Source: Gluconobacter wancherniae NBRC 103581
GTDB lineage: Bacteria; Pseudomonadota; Alphaproteobacteria; Acetobacterales; Acetobacteraceae
Assembly: GCF_007988885.1 (NCBI RefSeq)
Contig: NZ_BJUZ01000002.1
Span: 434,001-498,000 of the forward strand
Reading direction: 5' to 3'
Length of the DNA: 64,000 nucleotides
Part shown: positions 1-8,721 of the stretch, in pieces
Numbering within the stretch: position 1 is the stretch's first letter
How the letters are laid out: every line of letters begins with the position of its first letter
Notes under the pieces: model-generated
The model's input: the letters and a program-made list of their open reading frames with translations, nothing else
What the model was told of the DNA's origin: nothing
Databases searched by the model: none
Made by a program: the position numbers and the translations under genes

Positions 1-86
1 GCCTGCTGATCTCATGAGCTTGCATTGCGTCATGAGGGAATGTCGCGAAGAATGAGACTCTGTCTGTATGTAAGAGGAAAAATTCA

Positions 87-275
87 ATGCGCCTTCTGCT
101 TGCCCTGTTGCTGCCCTGGCTACAGTTTTTCACGATTGGACGGCCTTTCGCCGGGATCATTTGCCTGATTTTGCAGATCACGGTGATTGGCTGGATACCG
201 GCGGCCATCTGGTCTGTTTATGCGCTCAGCCAATACACCACTGATCGTAAGATTGCCCGTGCCGGCCGAGGCTGA
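87..275 (+). CDS. YqaE/Pmp3-like small membrane protein
   Basis: This is a 62-residue, very hydrophobic protein. The first half has a membrane segment (LLLALLLPWLQFFTIG) and the second half another (IICLILQITVIGWIPAAIWS), ending in a short basic tail. The two-hairpin layout and the ending 'WSVYALSQY' match short bacterial proteins annotated as YqaE/Pmp3 family, which are linked in yeast and plants to membrane potential and salt tolerance; a role here is inference only. An AGGAAA stretch lies about 6 nt before the ATG. It is a single gene, convergent with the sugar transporter and sharing its terminator. The first 86 bases of the window show no other gene. Confidence 0.75.
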   Translation: MRLLLALLLPWLQFFTIGRPFAGIICLILQITVIGWIPAAIWSVYALSQYTTDRKIARAGRG

Positions 276-281
276 GAAATA

Positions 282-317
282 AAAAAGCCCCTGTTCCTTG
301 CGGAACAGGGGCTTTTT
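282..317. terminator. Bidirectional rho-independent terminator
   Basis: A perfect inverted repeat (AAAAAGCCCCTGTTCC / GGAACAGGGGCTTTTT, loop TTGC) with A- and T-tracts at both ends sits between the convergent Pmp3-like gene and the sugar symporter. It can terminate transcription from both sides. Confidence 0.93.
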
Positions 318-340
318 CAACACGTATCAAGCGATGAAAT

Positions 341-1744
341 TTATCGGCCGATTTCGCGCAATTTGGCGCCAGTATTGAGCTTGCGTTCAATGGATTCGAG
401 GGTGACGCCCTTGGTTTCGGGAACGAAAAACAGCGTGAACAAGATGAAGAGCGCGTTGAGTCCCGCGTAGATCCAGAATGTCTTGGACGAGCCGAATGCG
501 CTCAGCATTGGCAGGAAGGTCACGCCGACGATCATATTGGTGATCCAGTTGGTGAGCGTTGAGCAGGTGATACCGAAATCGCGGCCCTGCAGGGGCTGAA
601 TTTCGGCGCAGAGCGTCCAAACCAGTGGTCCAGCCGAGAAAGCGAAGCCTGTGATGAAGCAGAGCAGTACGGCGACCGAGAGATAATGCAGCATGTCGCT
701 CGACGTTGGGCCAGCATTCAGCAGGACAGCCAATGCGCCGAGGCCGGCAGCCATGATTGCGAACCCCGTTACCAGCATGGGACGACGACCCCAGCGATCG
801 ACAAAGCCAATGGCGATGAAGGTTGCCAGGAAATTGACAAGGCCCACGATGGCGGTGCCCCACATCTGTCCGTCCTGTCCGAAGCCTGCGCTGCCGAAAA
901 TGCGCGGGCCGTAATAAAGAACGACGTTCATACCCGTGAACTGCTGGACAAGCTGAAGCCCCATGCCGAGTGCCACGGAGCGGCGAAAATTAGGGTTTTC
1001 AAGAAACAGGCTCAGCCCGCGCTGGGTCTGTGTGAGCTGAGCACGGATATCGTTGATTTCCGCATGAGCGTGTTCTGGAGAGCTGCGCAGAACGGCCAGT
1101 GTGGATTCTGCTTCCCGATGACGGCCCTGCAGCATCAGCCAGCGAGGGCTGTCTGGCAGGAAGAACGAGCCGATCAGGAAGAATGCACCTGGAATAGCGA
1201 CGACACCAAACATCCAGCGCCACGCATGACTGTAGGAGAACAGTGCATCTGAAATGAAGGCCAGAAGGATCCCGAGCGTGATCATGAGCTGATACATGGC
1301 AATGAGGCTGCCACGGCGTTGTTCATCTGCGATTTCTGAGATGTAGAGCGGGGCCACGTAGCTTGCGATGCCGATCGCAAGGCCAAGCACGGCACGACCG
1401 ATGATCAGCAGGGCGACAGATTGTGCGAATGTGCAGGCAAGTGCACCGAGCACAAACAGGAACGCGCTCAAGGTCAGGGATTTGCGGCGGCCGAGAGCAG
1501 AGGACGTGCGTCCGGCGCATAATGCGCCTACAGCCGCTCCCAGCATCATTGAAGAGACAATCCAGGACTGTGCAGTTTCCGAGGCATGGAATTCGTCGGT
1601 GATGAAGCCGAGCGCACCGGAAATGACACCGATATCGAGGCCGAACATCAGGCCTGCCACGGCAGCGAGGACAACAGCCAGAACCATGCGCCCTACCAAA
1701 GGGGGCTTCTGGGCTGTTGATTGAGTGAGCATTGTGTCGCTCAT
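341..1744 (-). CDS. MFS sugar:proton symporter (sugar porter family)
   Basis: This is a 12-helix major facilitator of about 467 residues that imports a hexose or pentose with protons across the inner membrane. Family signatures are visible in order: the loop motif GRRKSLTLSA after helix 2, the mid-protein PDSPRWL motif, QQFTGMNVVLYYG in helix 7, a second GRRP-type loop (DRWGRRPM) and the closing PETKG motif. These define the sugar porter family (XylE/GalP/glucose facilitator group); the exact sugar cannot be read from sequence. The frame is open upstream to 1822, but the chosen ATG (MSDTML) has a GGAG 8 nt before it and removes a Pro-rich leader not found in the family. It is monocistronic and ends at a shared terminator. 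Confidence 0.9.
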   Translation of the reverse strand: MSDTMLTQSTAQKPPLVGRMVLAVVLAAVAGLMFGLDIGVISGALGFITDEFHASETAQSWIVSSMMLGAAVGALCAGRTSSALGRRKSLTLSAFLFVLGALACTFAQSVALLIIGRAVLGLAIGIASYVAPLYISEIADEQRRGSLIAMYQLMITLGILLAFISDALFSYSHAWRWMFGVVAIPGAFFLIGSFFLPDSPRWLMLQGRHREAESTLAVLRSSPEHAHAEINDIRAQLTQTQRGLSLFLENPNFRRSVALGMGLQLVQQFTGMNVVLYYGPRIFGSAGFGQDGQMWGTAIVGLVNFLATFIAIGFVDRWGRRPMLVTGFAIMAAGLGALAVLLNAGPTSSDMLHYLSVAVLLCFITGFAFSAGPLVWTLCAEIQPLQGRDFGITCSTLTNWITNMIVGVTFLPMLSAFGSSKTFWIYAGLNALFILFTLFFVPETKGVTLESIERKLNTGAKLREIGR

Positions 1745-2243
1745 GGAAGAAACTCCGGCCGTCCCCGCAGGGAAGGGTGGTGGAAGCGGATGAAAAGCAG
1801 CGTGATGCAGAGGGCCAGCCACAGGCAGTCCCGATACGTGCCGGGTGCATCGGACTACAGAATTATAGATCTGTAAGCTCTCTATAATTACAGCATTTTT
1901 AGACTTCTCACGTCATGACATTCCCGTGATGCTGGGTCTCATCAGGCAATCGTGTCCGTGATGCCGCCCTTCACACGCAGAGCTGAATCTGTCGTCGGAG
2001 AGCTTAGGAGAGAGGCGATATATGTCGCCATGTTTGCAACCTCTTCGACGGAGGTTTGGCTATTTCCGGCCAAGTCTATTCTCAGTGCCGGAATACGCCT
2101 TGTTTTTTCCGTGCCTTGGGAGGCGAAAGCGTGGCTGGAAGAAAAGTCTCGTTCCCGTGGGGGATCGCGCGCCCGTAATAAAGCTTGCGTCGGGGCAGGG
2201 GACGGGGAAAGGTCCGGGCTTCGTTTCTTCTGTTCAGGTGGTC
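1745..2243. other. Intergenic region between symporter and transglutaminase
   Basis: About 500 bases separate the divergent symporter and first transglutaminase gene. The left part is AT-rich and holds the inverted repeat near 1861-1889. The right part is open in the transglutaminase frame from 2022, but that leader is Arg/Pro-rich, has no recognisable domain and lies before a conserved transglutaminase N-terminus, so it is treated as non-coding or 5' untranslated. Confidence 0.5.
1861..1889. promoter_or_regulatory. Inverted repeat with divergent TATAAT elements
   Basis: The 9-bp arms AATTATAGA and TCTATAATT are perfect reverse complements around an 11-nt spacer, in an otherwise GC-rich stretch upstream of the leftward sugar symporter. 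Each arm contains a TATAAT-like -10 hexamer, one per strand. It may be an operator, or simply the -10 regions of divergent promoters; no convincing -35 elements were found. Confidence 0.45.
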
Positions 2244-3215
2244 ATGCCGGTTCTCAGCGTCGAGCACATTACCATTTATCGCTACCGGCGCCCCGTAGGG
2301 TTCGGGTTGCACCGACTGTTGGGGCGTCCGCGTGATACAGCGGACCAGCGACTGCTTGACTGGACGGTAGAGGTCTCTCCGTTTCCTGTGGGGATGCATT
2401 CTGTTCTGGATGCGCTGGGCAATCAGGAGACGTGGATTGATCTGCCGCAGCGGGCCCGTGAGCTGAAAATCGTGAACCGCCTGCGTGTGGATCATGTCGC
2501 CATTCTGCCTCAGGACAAGTTGCTTACAGAAGGTGCGCGCTGCTTCCCCGTAGCATACGAGGGCAGCGATATTTCCGACCTTGCGCGGTATCGGGAATCA
2601 GACCCCTCAGACTCTCATTCCGATGTTACGGACTGGGCCCGGAGTTTTCTGGATCATGGTGGACGGACACCTGTTCTGAAACTGCTTCAGCGCATGGTGG
2701 AGACGATCCGAGAGGATTTCACTTACCTGGCGCGACATGAGGAAGGTGTTCAGTCTCCGACGCGAACGCTCGCTCTTTGTAGCGGGACGTGTCGGGATTA
2801 CGCTGTTCTGATGATTGAAGCCGTTCGTGCGCTGGGTTTCGCGGCGAGGTTCGTGACGGGATATCTTTACTGTCCCCCTGTTGTGGGGGTGGAGGAAGTG
2901 CATCACGGTGGCGGTGCGACACATGCCTGGGTTGAAGTATTCCTGCCCGGGCTGGGTTGGGTGGATTATGATCCGACCAACGCCATTGTGGGCTCTCGCG
3001 ATCTGATCCGGGTGGCTGTTTTCCGGGACTGGCGCCGTGCAGCTCCGCTTTCGGGCACGTGGACCGGGTTCCCGGCAGATTTTCTGGGTATGGACGTGAC
3101 CGTGAAGGTCTGTCGTGAAGAGGGAGCTTCAGACGAAGAGGGTAAGGCAGTTGAATGTCTTGTGCAGACGACGCAGGCAGGGAACGAAAAACCTCAGCAA
3201 GCGCTGAATGTCTGA
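2244..3215 (+). CDS. Transglutaminase-like cysteine protease family protein, copy 1
   Basis: About 323 residues. The first 75 residues form the beta-rich N-terminal domain of bacterial transglutaminase-like proteins (IYRYRRPVGFGLHRLLGRPR). The papain-like transglutaminase core follows, with all three catalytic positions: Cys183 in SGTCRDYA, His227 in THAWVEVF and Asp243 in DYDPTNA. No signal peptide is seen, so it is probably cytoplasmic. Such proteins are thought to act as peptidases or amidases rather than cross-linkers. The frame is open 74 codons further upstream, but the chosen ATG starts exactly at the conserved domain. A related gene follows 23 nt downstream, so the two are probably co-transcribed. 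The family is often found with ATP-grasp and alpha-E proteins, which are absent here. Confidence 0.85.
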   Translation: MPVLSVEHITIYRYRRPVGFGLHRLLGRPRDTADQRLLDWTVEVSPFPVGMHSVLDALGNQETWIDLPQRARELKIVNRLRVDHVAILPQDKLLTEGARCFPVAYEGSDISDLARYRESDPSDSHSDVTDWARSFLDHGGRTPVLKLLQRMVETIREDFTYLARHEEGVQSPTRTLALCSGTCRDYAVLMIEAVRALGFAARFVTGYLYCPPVVGVEEVHHGGGATHAWVEVFLPGLGWVDYDPTNAIVGSRDLIRVAVFRDWRRAAPLSGTWTGFPADFLGMDVTVKVCREEGASDEEGKAVECLVQTTQAGNEKPQQALNV

Positions 3216-3238
3216 TATGAAGCCGGGAGAGACAGCAG

Positions 3239-4069
3239 ATGATGCTGATACGTGCGGGATACGACATTTCTTTTTCCACACGACACGATACGCCTCTGCT
3301 ACTGGTGTTAAACGTACATCCTTCCCGTGAAGGGGATTTGCAGACGCCGCAGGTGATGCAGATTTTTCCTGACGTTCCCAGACATTCCTATACGGATGCG
3401 TTTGGAAATATCTGCACCCGGGTTGTGGCCCCGGCCGACGGCCTTCGGGTTCGTGCGGAATTCATTATCAGCGATAGTGGAGAGGAAGATCCTGTTGCAT
3501 CCGATGCAGTCCAGCATCCGGTTGAAGAGCTTCCTGACGATGTGCTCGTTTTTTTGCTGGGCAGTCGTTATTGCGAGACGGATCGTCTTTCGGACATTGC
3601 GTGGTCTTTGTTCAGTGGCACCCGGCCGGGATGGGAGCGCGCGCAGGCCATCACGGCGTATGTTCATAATCGTATAAAATTTGGCTACGGCCATGCGCGT
3701 TCTACCCGGACGGCATTTGAGGCGTTTCAGGAGCGTGTAGGGGTCTGTCGTGACTATGCGCATCTGGCTGTGGCGCTGTGCCGGTGTATGAATATACCAG
3801 CGCGTTACTGCACCGGATATCTTGGTGATATTGGTGTTCCGACCGTTGATGATGCGATGGATTTCTCGGCATGGTTTGAGGTGTATCTCGGTGGTCGGTG
3901 GTATACTCTTGATGCGCGGCATAATTGCCCACGTATTGGGCGTATTCTGATGGCCCGGGGGCGGGATGCTACGGATGTTGCGATTTCCACGGCCTTCGGC
4001 AATGCGGGGCTGAGCGGGTTTGAAGTGATTACGGAAGAAATCGGCCCTGACGCACTGGATATGTCATAA
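3239..4069 (+). CDS. Transglutaminase-like family protein, copy 2
   Basis: A 276-residue protein of the same superfamily as its upstream neighbour but a different subgroup. The nucleophile Cys170 is in GVCRDYAHLA and Asp225 is in YTLDARHN. At the position where many relatives carry the catalytic His (DFHAWFE) this protein has Ser210 (MDFSAWFEVYL). To my recollection some homologues also have Ser there, so this may be a subfamily trait rather than loss of activity. A GGGAGA lies 8-13 nt before two adjacent ATGs at 3239 and 3242. It forms a likely two-gene operon with the preceding transglutaminase. Substrate and cellular role are unknown. Confidence 0.83.
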   Translation: MMLIRAGYDISFSTRHDTPLLLVLNVHPSREGDLQTPQVMQIFPDVPRHSYTDAFGNICTRVVAPADGLRVRAEFIISDSGEEDPVASDAVQHPVEELPDDVLVFLLGSRYCETDRLSDIAWSLFSGTRPGWERAQAITAYVHNRIKFGYGHARSTRTAFEAFQERVGVCRDYAHLAVALCRCMNIPARYCTGYLGDIGVPTVDDAMDFSAWFEVYLGGRWYTLDARHNCPRIGRILMARGRDATDVAISTAFGNAGLSGFEVITEEIGPDALDMS

Positions 4070-4171
4070 GGGCTCGCTCGCGGACTATGACTGTGCGGTA
4101 TCTAGGGATACCCTTGGGAAGGAGCGTGTTGTCGTCATCCTGTGAAGGACGTCGACGCACTGTAGAGCGCT

Positions 4172-7100
4172 ATGGGGATCGAGACTGCGTTCGTGCGTAT
4201 TGAGAGAACGCGCCAGGTACTGCGCGAGATATCCTTTTCAGACCTTCTGGCTCTTGCCGCATTACTTGGCGGGGGAGATGCTGCGCTGCTTGTCAGGGAC
4301 GGGCGTGGCTGCTGGTGTCTGGGTGTGCATCAACCCTCTGGAACGCTGGGGGAGGAGGCTCTCCGGTCATTGGAGGGGCTTGGCGAAAGAATACCCCTGG
4401 AGTTTTTGCAACTGTGGGAGGATGCGCCTGAAATATGGCTCTGCATCGCCCGGAAGCCCGTGCTTCCGGAAGGGGTGGAACCTATTCTTGCTCTGTGTCG
4501 GGAAAAAATCCGTGATGCTTTGGAGATGTCTTCGGTTGAGCCGATTGGTCTTTCGGGGACACGGGATCGCCTGCGTCTGCGTGTGCAGCGGTTGGCGGAA
4601 TCAGGAGAGATCGCATTTTTCCGGTGGGATGGTGAATCCAGGCTCCTGAGAGGAGATCACAGATTCGCTGCCATTTTCGGGATTTCTGTCTCGGTGGCGG
4701 CGCGGGGCGTGCCGCTTTCTGTCGTGACTAAAATGATCCATCACGATGATCGCGCCATTTTTCTGGATGAGCTGCAGGAAGGCCTGCGCAACGTGGGCCG
4801 TTATGAGCAGCGCATCCGCATTCTTTCTGCGGGTGTGGAAGGCGCCGCGCCTGCGGTCCGTCATCTTCTGGTACGGGGCTGGAAGGAAAATATTTCCGGT
4901 GATCCCGTTCTGAGGTGCAGCGGACTCATTATTGATGTGTCTGCGGCCTCTGTTACCGAAGAGGCCTTGCGATCGAGCGAGGCTTTTACAAGGCTGTTGC
5001 TCTCCAGTTCGTCCGACTGTTTCCAGGTTTTGGATCAGGATGGAACGATGCGCTTCATCAGCGAGGGAGGTGTCCGTGCGCTGGAGCTAAACAGCCCGAT
5101 TATTCTGCATGGGCGCCCGTGGATTGAGTTATGGCGAGGGCGAGGACGCAAACAGGCTGCTGATGCGCTCGCGCAGGCCTATGCAGGCAGAATGGCGCGT
5201 TTTCAGGGGTATGCCGACACGATGCAGGGGCATCGGCGCTTCTGGGATGTGTGTGTAACGCCGATTGCCAACGAAGAGACCGGCCGGATTGAGAGAATTC
5301 TGGTGACCAGCCGGGACATGACGCAGGTCAATCAGGCAGCAGAACGCCTGCAACTCGCGCTGGATGCCGGGGCGATTGCGGGCACCTGGATGTGGGATGA
5401 TACAGCAGGGCTGGTCACTGGGGACAGCCGGCTTGCTCTGACGCTGGGCATTGATGTGATAGCGCTCGAAAAGGGTGTTTCTCCTGACCTGATTTATGAT
5501 GCTCTTGATGTCCGTGATCGTGAGCAGGTTTCTGATGCAATAAACCGGACGCAGGCACAGGGCGGTCCGTGCCGTTTCGAATTTCGTATTCCGCGTGATG
5601 ATGGTGCGCACTGGTTTGAAGCCAGTGGATATTGCGATCTGATGGAGGATGGGGGCGCTTTTCGTTTTCTGGGCATTATTTCCGATATCGATGTCCGCAA
5701 ACGGCAGTCATTACGACAGGCGGCTCTGGTGGAGCTGGGGGACGGTCTACGCTCCCTTCATGAGCCACAGGACATGGCAAAGTTGGCCGCCAGAATATTG
5801 TGCCGGGAGTTGGGTAAGGTCTGGACGGGATATGCGGATGTCAGTCCGGACGGAAATATTGCTTCTGTTCTGGTCGATTGTTGTAGCGCGCCGGGAATGC
5901 ATTTCATCAAGGGAGATCACCCTCTTCAGGACTATCAACTGATCCTGCAACGTGGTCAGACGGTTGCCATTTCGGATGTGCAGAAAGAGCCTGCGGCGAG
6001 CAGAGGGCGGGATATGCTCGCCGGACTGGGCATTCGGGCCGTTCTGAATGTGCCGCTGTTCAAGTTTGGGCGGCTTGTCGGGGTGATGATGGTGCATTTT
6101 GGTGCGCCGCATGTCTGGAGTGAGGAAGAGATCGTTTTCACGCATGCCATGGCGGATCGCACCCATGCTGCGATGCGACAGGCGCGGACTCAGAAGCAGC
6201 TCCGCCAGCTCAATGAAATGCTTGAGGCGAAGGTCGTTCAAAGGACGCGCGAGAGAGATCGGCTCTGGTCCATTGCGAGTGATCTCTTTGCCATCATCGA
6301 CAGCAACGGCTGTTATACGTCATTGAGCCCGAGCTGGCAGAAGGGGCTTGGATACAGGGTTGAGGATCTGGTGGGCGTTTCTCTGGATACGCTCTGCCAT
6401 GCAGATGATCAGAGTGCGGTTCTGGATGCGTTTCGCAGTCTGGAAGAAGGGGCGTCCTCGATCAGTCTGGATATCCGGATGCATCATCATGACGGCTCGA
6501 TGCGTCTGTATAACTGGCTTTATATCAATGAGAGCGGTGAGTGCTACGCGATCGGACGGGATATGACCGAACGTGCTGAGCTTGAGGAGCAGCTTCGCCA
6601 GTCTCAGAAAATGGAAGCGGTGGGCCAGCTTACGGGAGGGCTGGCGCATGATTTCAATAATCTGCTGGCGGGAATTGGTGGTGGCCTCGAGCTTCTGAGT
6701 GTGCGGATTGGGCAAGGCCGGACAACGGGGCTTGAGCGATATATCAATGCGGCACAGGAAGCCGTGCAGCGTGCTGCATCGTTGACGCATCGGCTGCTGG
6801 CGTTTTCGCGCCGCCAGACGCTTGATCCACGGCCTACGGATGTAAACGATCTGATTGAAAGTCTGGCAGGGCTTTTGCGTGGCACCGCCGGGCCTGCGAT
6901 CAATCTGGTGATTGATCTCGAAACTGGCCCATGGTTGACGCGGGTTGACGCAAACCAGCTTGAGAATGCAGTGCTGAATCTGTGCATCAATGCGCGGGAT
7001 GCCATGCCTGAAGGGGGCCGGATGTGGGTCCGGGCACGTAACCGGACTTTGGGGCGGGCGGAGGCTATGGAAGCTGATCTTCCGGCGGGAGACTATGTGC

Positions 7101-7762
7101 TTGTCGCGGTGGAAGACACCGGACGTGGCATGACGCCGGATACTGCAGCCAGGGCGTTTGACCCGTTTTTCACGACCAAGCCGATTGGGCAGGGCACAGG
7201 TCTTGGGTTGAGCATGATTTATGGCTTTGCCCGGCAGTCTGGTGGGCACGTGCGGATTGCGTCGGTTCCCGGGGAGGGAACGCTCGTGCGGATGTGGTTG
7301 CCGCGATATGTAACGGCAAGCACCGATCTGGAATCGCCAAAAGTCGCTGCATCACGCACGGTTCGTATGGATGGTGTGTCCCTGAAGGGCGTGCATGTCC
7401 TGGTTGTGGATGATGAAGCTGCTCTGCGCATGGTCGTCCGTGACGTTGTGGAGGATCTGGGCGGGACGGTGCGGAGTGCGGAAAGCGGCCCTGCTGCACT
7501 CCGGATGCTGGAGCAGGATCGCAACCTGCAGCCTGATGTTCTGGTGACGGATATCGGGATGCCCGGTGGCCTGAATGGACGTCAGCTTGCGCAGCGGCTT
7601 CGTGGGCGCTGGCCGAGGCTGCGTATCCTGTTCATCACGGGATATGCGGAGCAGGGGGTATTGGAGGACAGTGTTTTCGAAGATCACACTGCCATTCTGG
7701 TGAAGCCTTTTGGTCTGGAGGCGCTGGGCCGGAAGCTGGCTGCGCTGATGGATGATGGATAG
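4172..7762 (+). CDS. Hybrid sensor histidine kinase with PAS/GAF sensors and receiver
   Basis: A 1196-residue soluble signalling protein. No membrane helix is evident. Order seen: an unassigned N-terminal region (1-130), PAS-like segments near 145-255, 270-385 and 390-510, a GAF domain near 515-675, a coiled-coil linker, a PAS domain near 695-800, HisKA with phospho-acceptor His826 in GGLAHDFNN, a HATPase domain with N-box (LNLCINARDAM) and DTGRGM (982-987), and a C-terminal receiver with Asp1127 and Lys1178. The HDFNN motif and fused receiver are typical of kinases annotated as PAS domain hybrid kinases. It probably senses an intracellular signal; no partner regulator is adjacent. No good ribosome site precedes the chosen ATG, so the start is uncertain. 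Confidence 0.88.
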   Translation: MGIETAFVRIERTRQVLREISFSDLLALAALLGGGDAALLVRDGRGCWCLGVHQPSGTLGEEALRSLEGLGERIPLEFLQLWEDAPEIWLCIARKPVLPEGVEPILALCREKIRDALEMSSVEPIGLSGTRDRLRLRVQRLAESGEIAFFRWDGESRLLRGDHRFAAIFGISVSVAARGVPLSVVTKMIHHDDRAIFLDELQEGLRNVGRYEQRIRILSAGVEGAAPAVRHLLVRGWKENISGDPVLRCSGLIIDVSAASVTEEALRSSEAFTRLLLSSSSDCFQVLDQDGTMRFISEGGVRALELNSPIILHGRPWIELWRGRGRKQAADALAQAYAGRMARFQGYADTMQGHRRFWDVCVTPIANEETGRIERILVTSRDMTQVNQAAERLQLALDAGAIAGTWMWDDTAGLVTGDSRLALTLGIDVIALEKGVSPDLIYDALDVRDREQVSDAINRTQAQGGPCRFEFRIPRDDGAHWFEASGYCDLMEDGGAFRFLGIISDIDVRKRQSLRQAALVELGDGLRSLHEPQDMAKLAARILCRELGKVWTGYADVSPDGNIASVLVDCCSAPGMHFIKGDHPLQDYQLILQRGQTVAISDVQKEPAASRGRDMLAGLGIRAVLNVPLFKFGRLVGVMMVHFGAPHVWSEEEIVFTHAMADRTHAAMRQARTQKQLRQLNEMLEAKVVQRTRERDRLWSIASDLFAIIDSNGCYTSLSPSWQKGLGYRVEDLVGVSLDTLCHADDQSAVLDAFRSLEEGASSISLDIRMHHHDGSMRLYNWLYINESGECYAIGRDMTERAELEEQLRQSQKMEAVGQLTGGLAHDFNNLLAGIGGGLELLSVRIGQGRTTGLERYINAAQEAVQRAASLTHRLLAFSRRQTLDPRPTDVNDLIESLAGLLRGTAGPAINLVIDLETGPWLTRVDANQLENAVLNLCINARDAMPEGGRMWVRARNRTLGRAEAMEADLPAGDYVLVAVEDTGRGMTPDTAARAFDPFFTTKPIGQGTGLGLSMIYGFARQSGGHVRIASVPGEGTLVRMWLPRYVTASTDLESPKVAASRTVRMDGVSLKGVHVLVVDDEAALRMVVRDVVEDLGGTVRSAESGPAALRMLEQDRNLQPDVLVTDIGMPGGLNGRQLAQRLRGRWPRLRILFITGYAEQGVLEDSVFEDHTAILVKPFGLEALGRKLAALMDDG

Positions 7763-7880
7763 CGTTCGACCGGGGCATATGCGTGTGTGAGGGGTGCGCT
7801 GAAACTGCTGAACCTGGGCCGGAACGCGGGCGTTCTGGCTGTATTGGTTTTTACGCCAGTAAGCTGTCAGGAAATTCGTG

Positions 7881-8717
7881 ATGTCTGAAAAAATTTCTGT
7901 AGATGCCCAGGCACTGGTCACGCTGAATGATGGGCATGTCATGCCTCAGCTGGGGCTTGGTGTGTGGAGAACGCCTCCTGCCGAGACTGCCAGGGTGGTC
8001 CGGCTCGCTGTGGAGTTAGGGTATCGGTCTGTGGATACGGCCCGGCATTATGAAAACGAAGACGGTGTTGGCGAGGGCCTTGAGGGGCATCCTGAGGTTT
8101 TCGTGACGACAAAGCTCTGGAATGCGGAGCAGGGATATGATCGCGCCCTGAAGGCCTTTGACGAGAGCGCGCGTCTGTTGCGGCGTCCGATACCGGACCT
8201 TTTCCTGATCCATTGGCCCATGCCGACGCAGGGCCAGTATGTCGAGACCTGGAAGGCGCTTGTGCAGTTGAAAAAGGATGGGCGGGTCAAGTCGATTGGT
8301 GTTTCGAATTTCGAGGCGGAGCATCTTGAACGCATCATGGATGCGACGGGTGTGGCGCCAGTCGTCAATCAGATCGAGCTTCATCCTGAGTTCCAGCAAC
8401 GGGAACTCAGAGTCTTCAATGCGCGCCATGATATTCGTACTGAAGCCTGGCGGCCGCTTGGAAAGGGCCGTGCTCTGGAAGATCCGCGCGTTTGCGAAAT
8501 CGCGGCGCGGCATGGCAAGACCCCTGCTCAGGTTGTTATCCGGTGGCATTTGCAGAGTGGGCTGATCGTCATTCCCAAATCTGCCAATCCGGGAAGATTG
8601 GCCGAAAATATCGATGTGTTCGATTTCACGCTGCACAGTGCAGATATGGAAGCCATTGATGCGATGGATCGTGCGGAGGGCCGGATGTGCGCCCACCCCA
8701 TGACGGCTGAATTCTGA
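7881..8717 (+). CDS. Aldo/keto reductase (2,5-diketo-D-gluconate reductase-like)
   Basis: About 278 residues with the aldo/keto reductase tetrad intact: Asp52 and Tyr57 in SVDTARHYEN, Lys78 in VTTKLW and His111 in LIHWP. The closing part contains the NADPH-binding IPKSANPGRL motif. Proteins of this type reduce carbonyls such as 2,5-diketo-D-gluconate or methylglyoxal with NADPH in the cytoplasm; ketogluconate metabolism fits an acetic acid bacterium but the substrate is inferred. A GTG lies directly before the chosen ATG (GTGATG) and could be used instead. The next gene, an outer-membrane barrel, begins 4 nt after the stop, suggesting co-transcription. Confidence 0.88.
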   Translation: MSEKISVDAQALVTLNDGHVMPQLGLGVWRTPPAETARVVRLAVELGYRSVDTARHYENEDGVGEGLEGHPEVFVTTKLWNAEQGYDRALKAFDESARLLRRPIPDLFLIHWPMPTQGQYVETWKALVQLKKDGRVKSIGVSNFEAEHLERIMDATGVAPVVNQIELHPEFQQRELRVFNARHDIRTEAWRPLGKGRALEDPRVCEIAARHGKTPAQVVIRWHLQSGLIVIPKSANPGRLAENIDVFDFTLHSADMEAIDAMDRAEGRMCAHPMTAEF

Positions 8718-8721
8718 ATTC

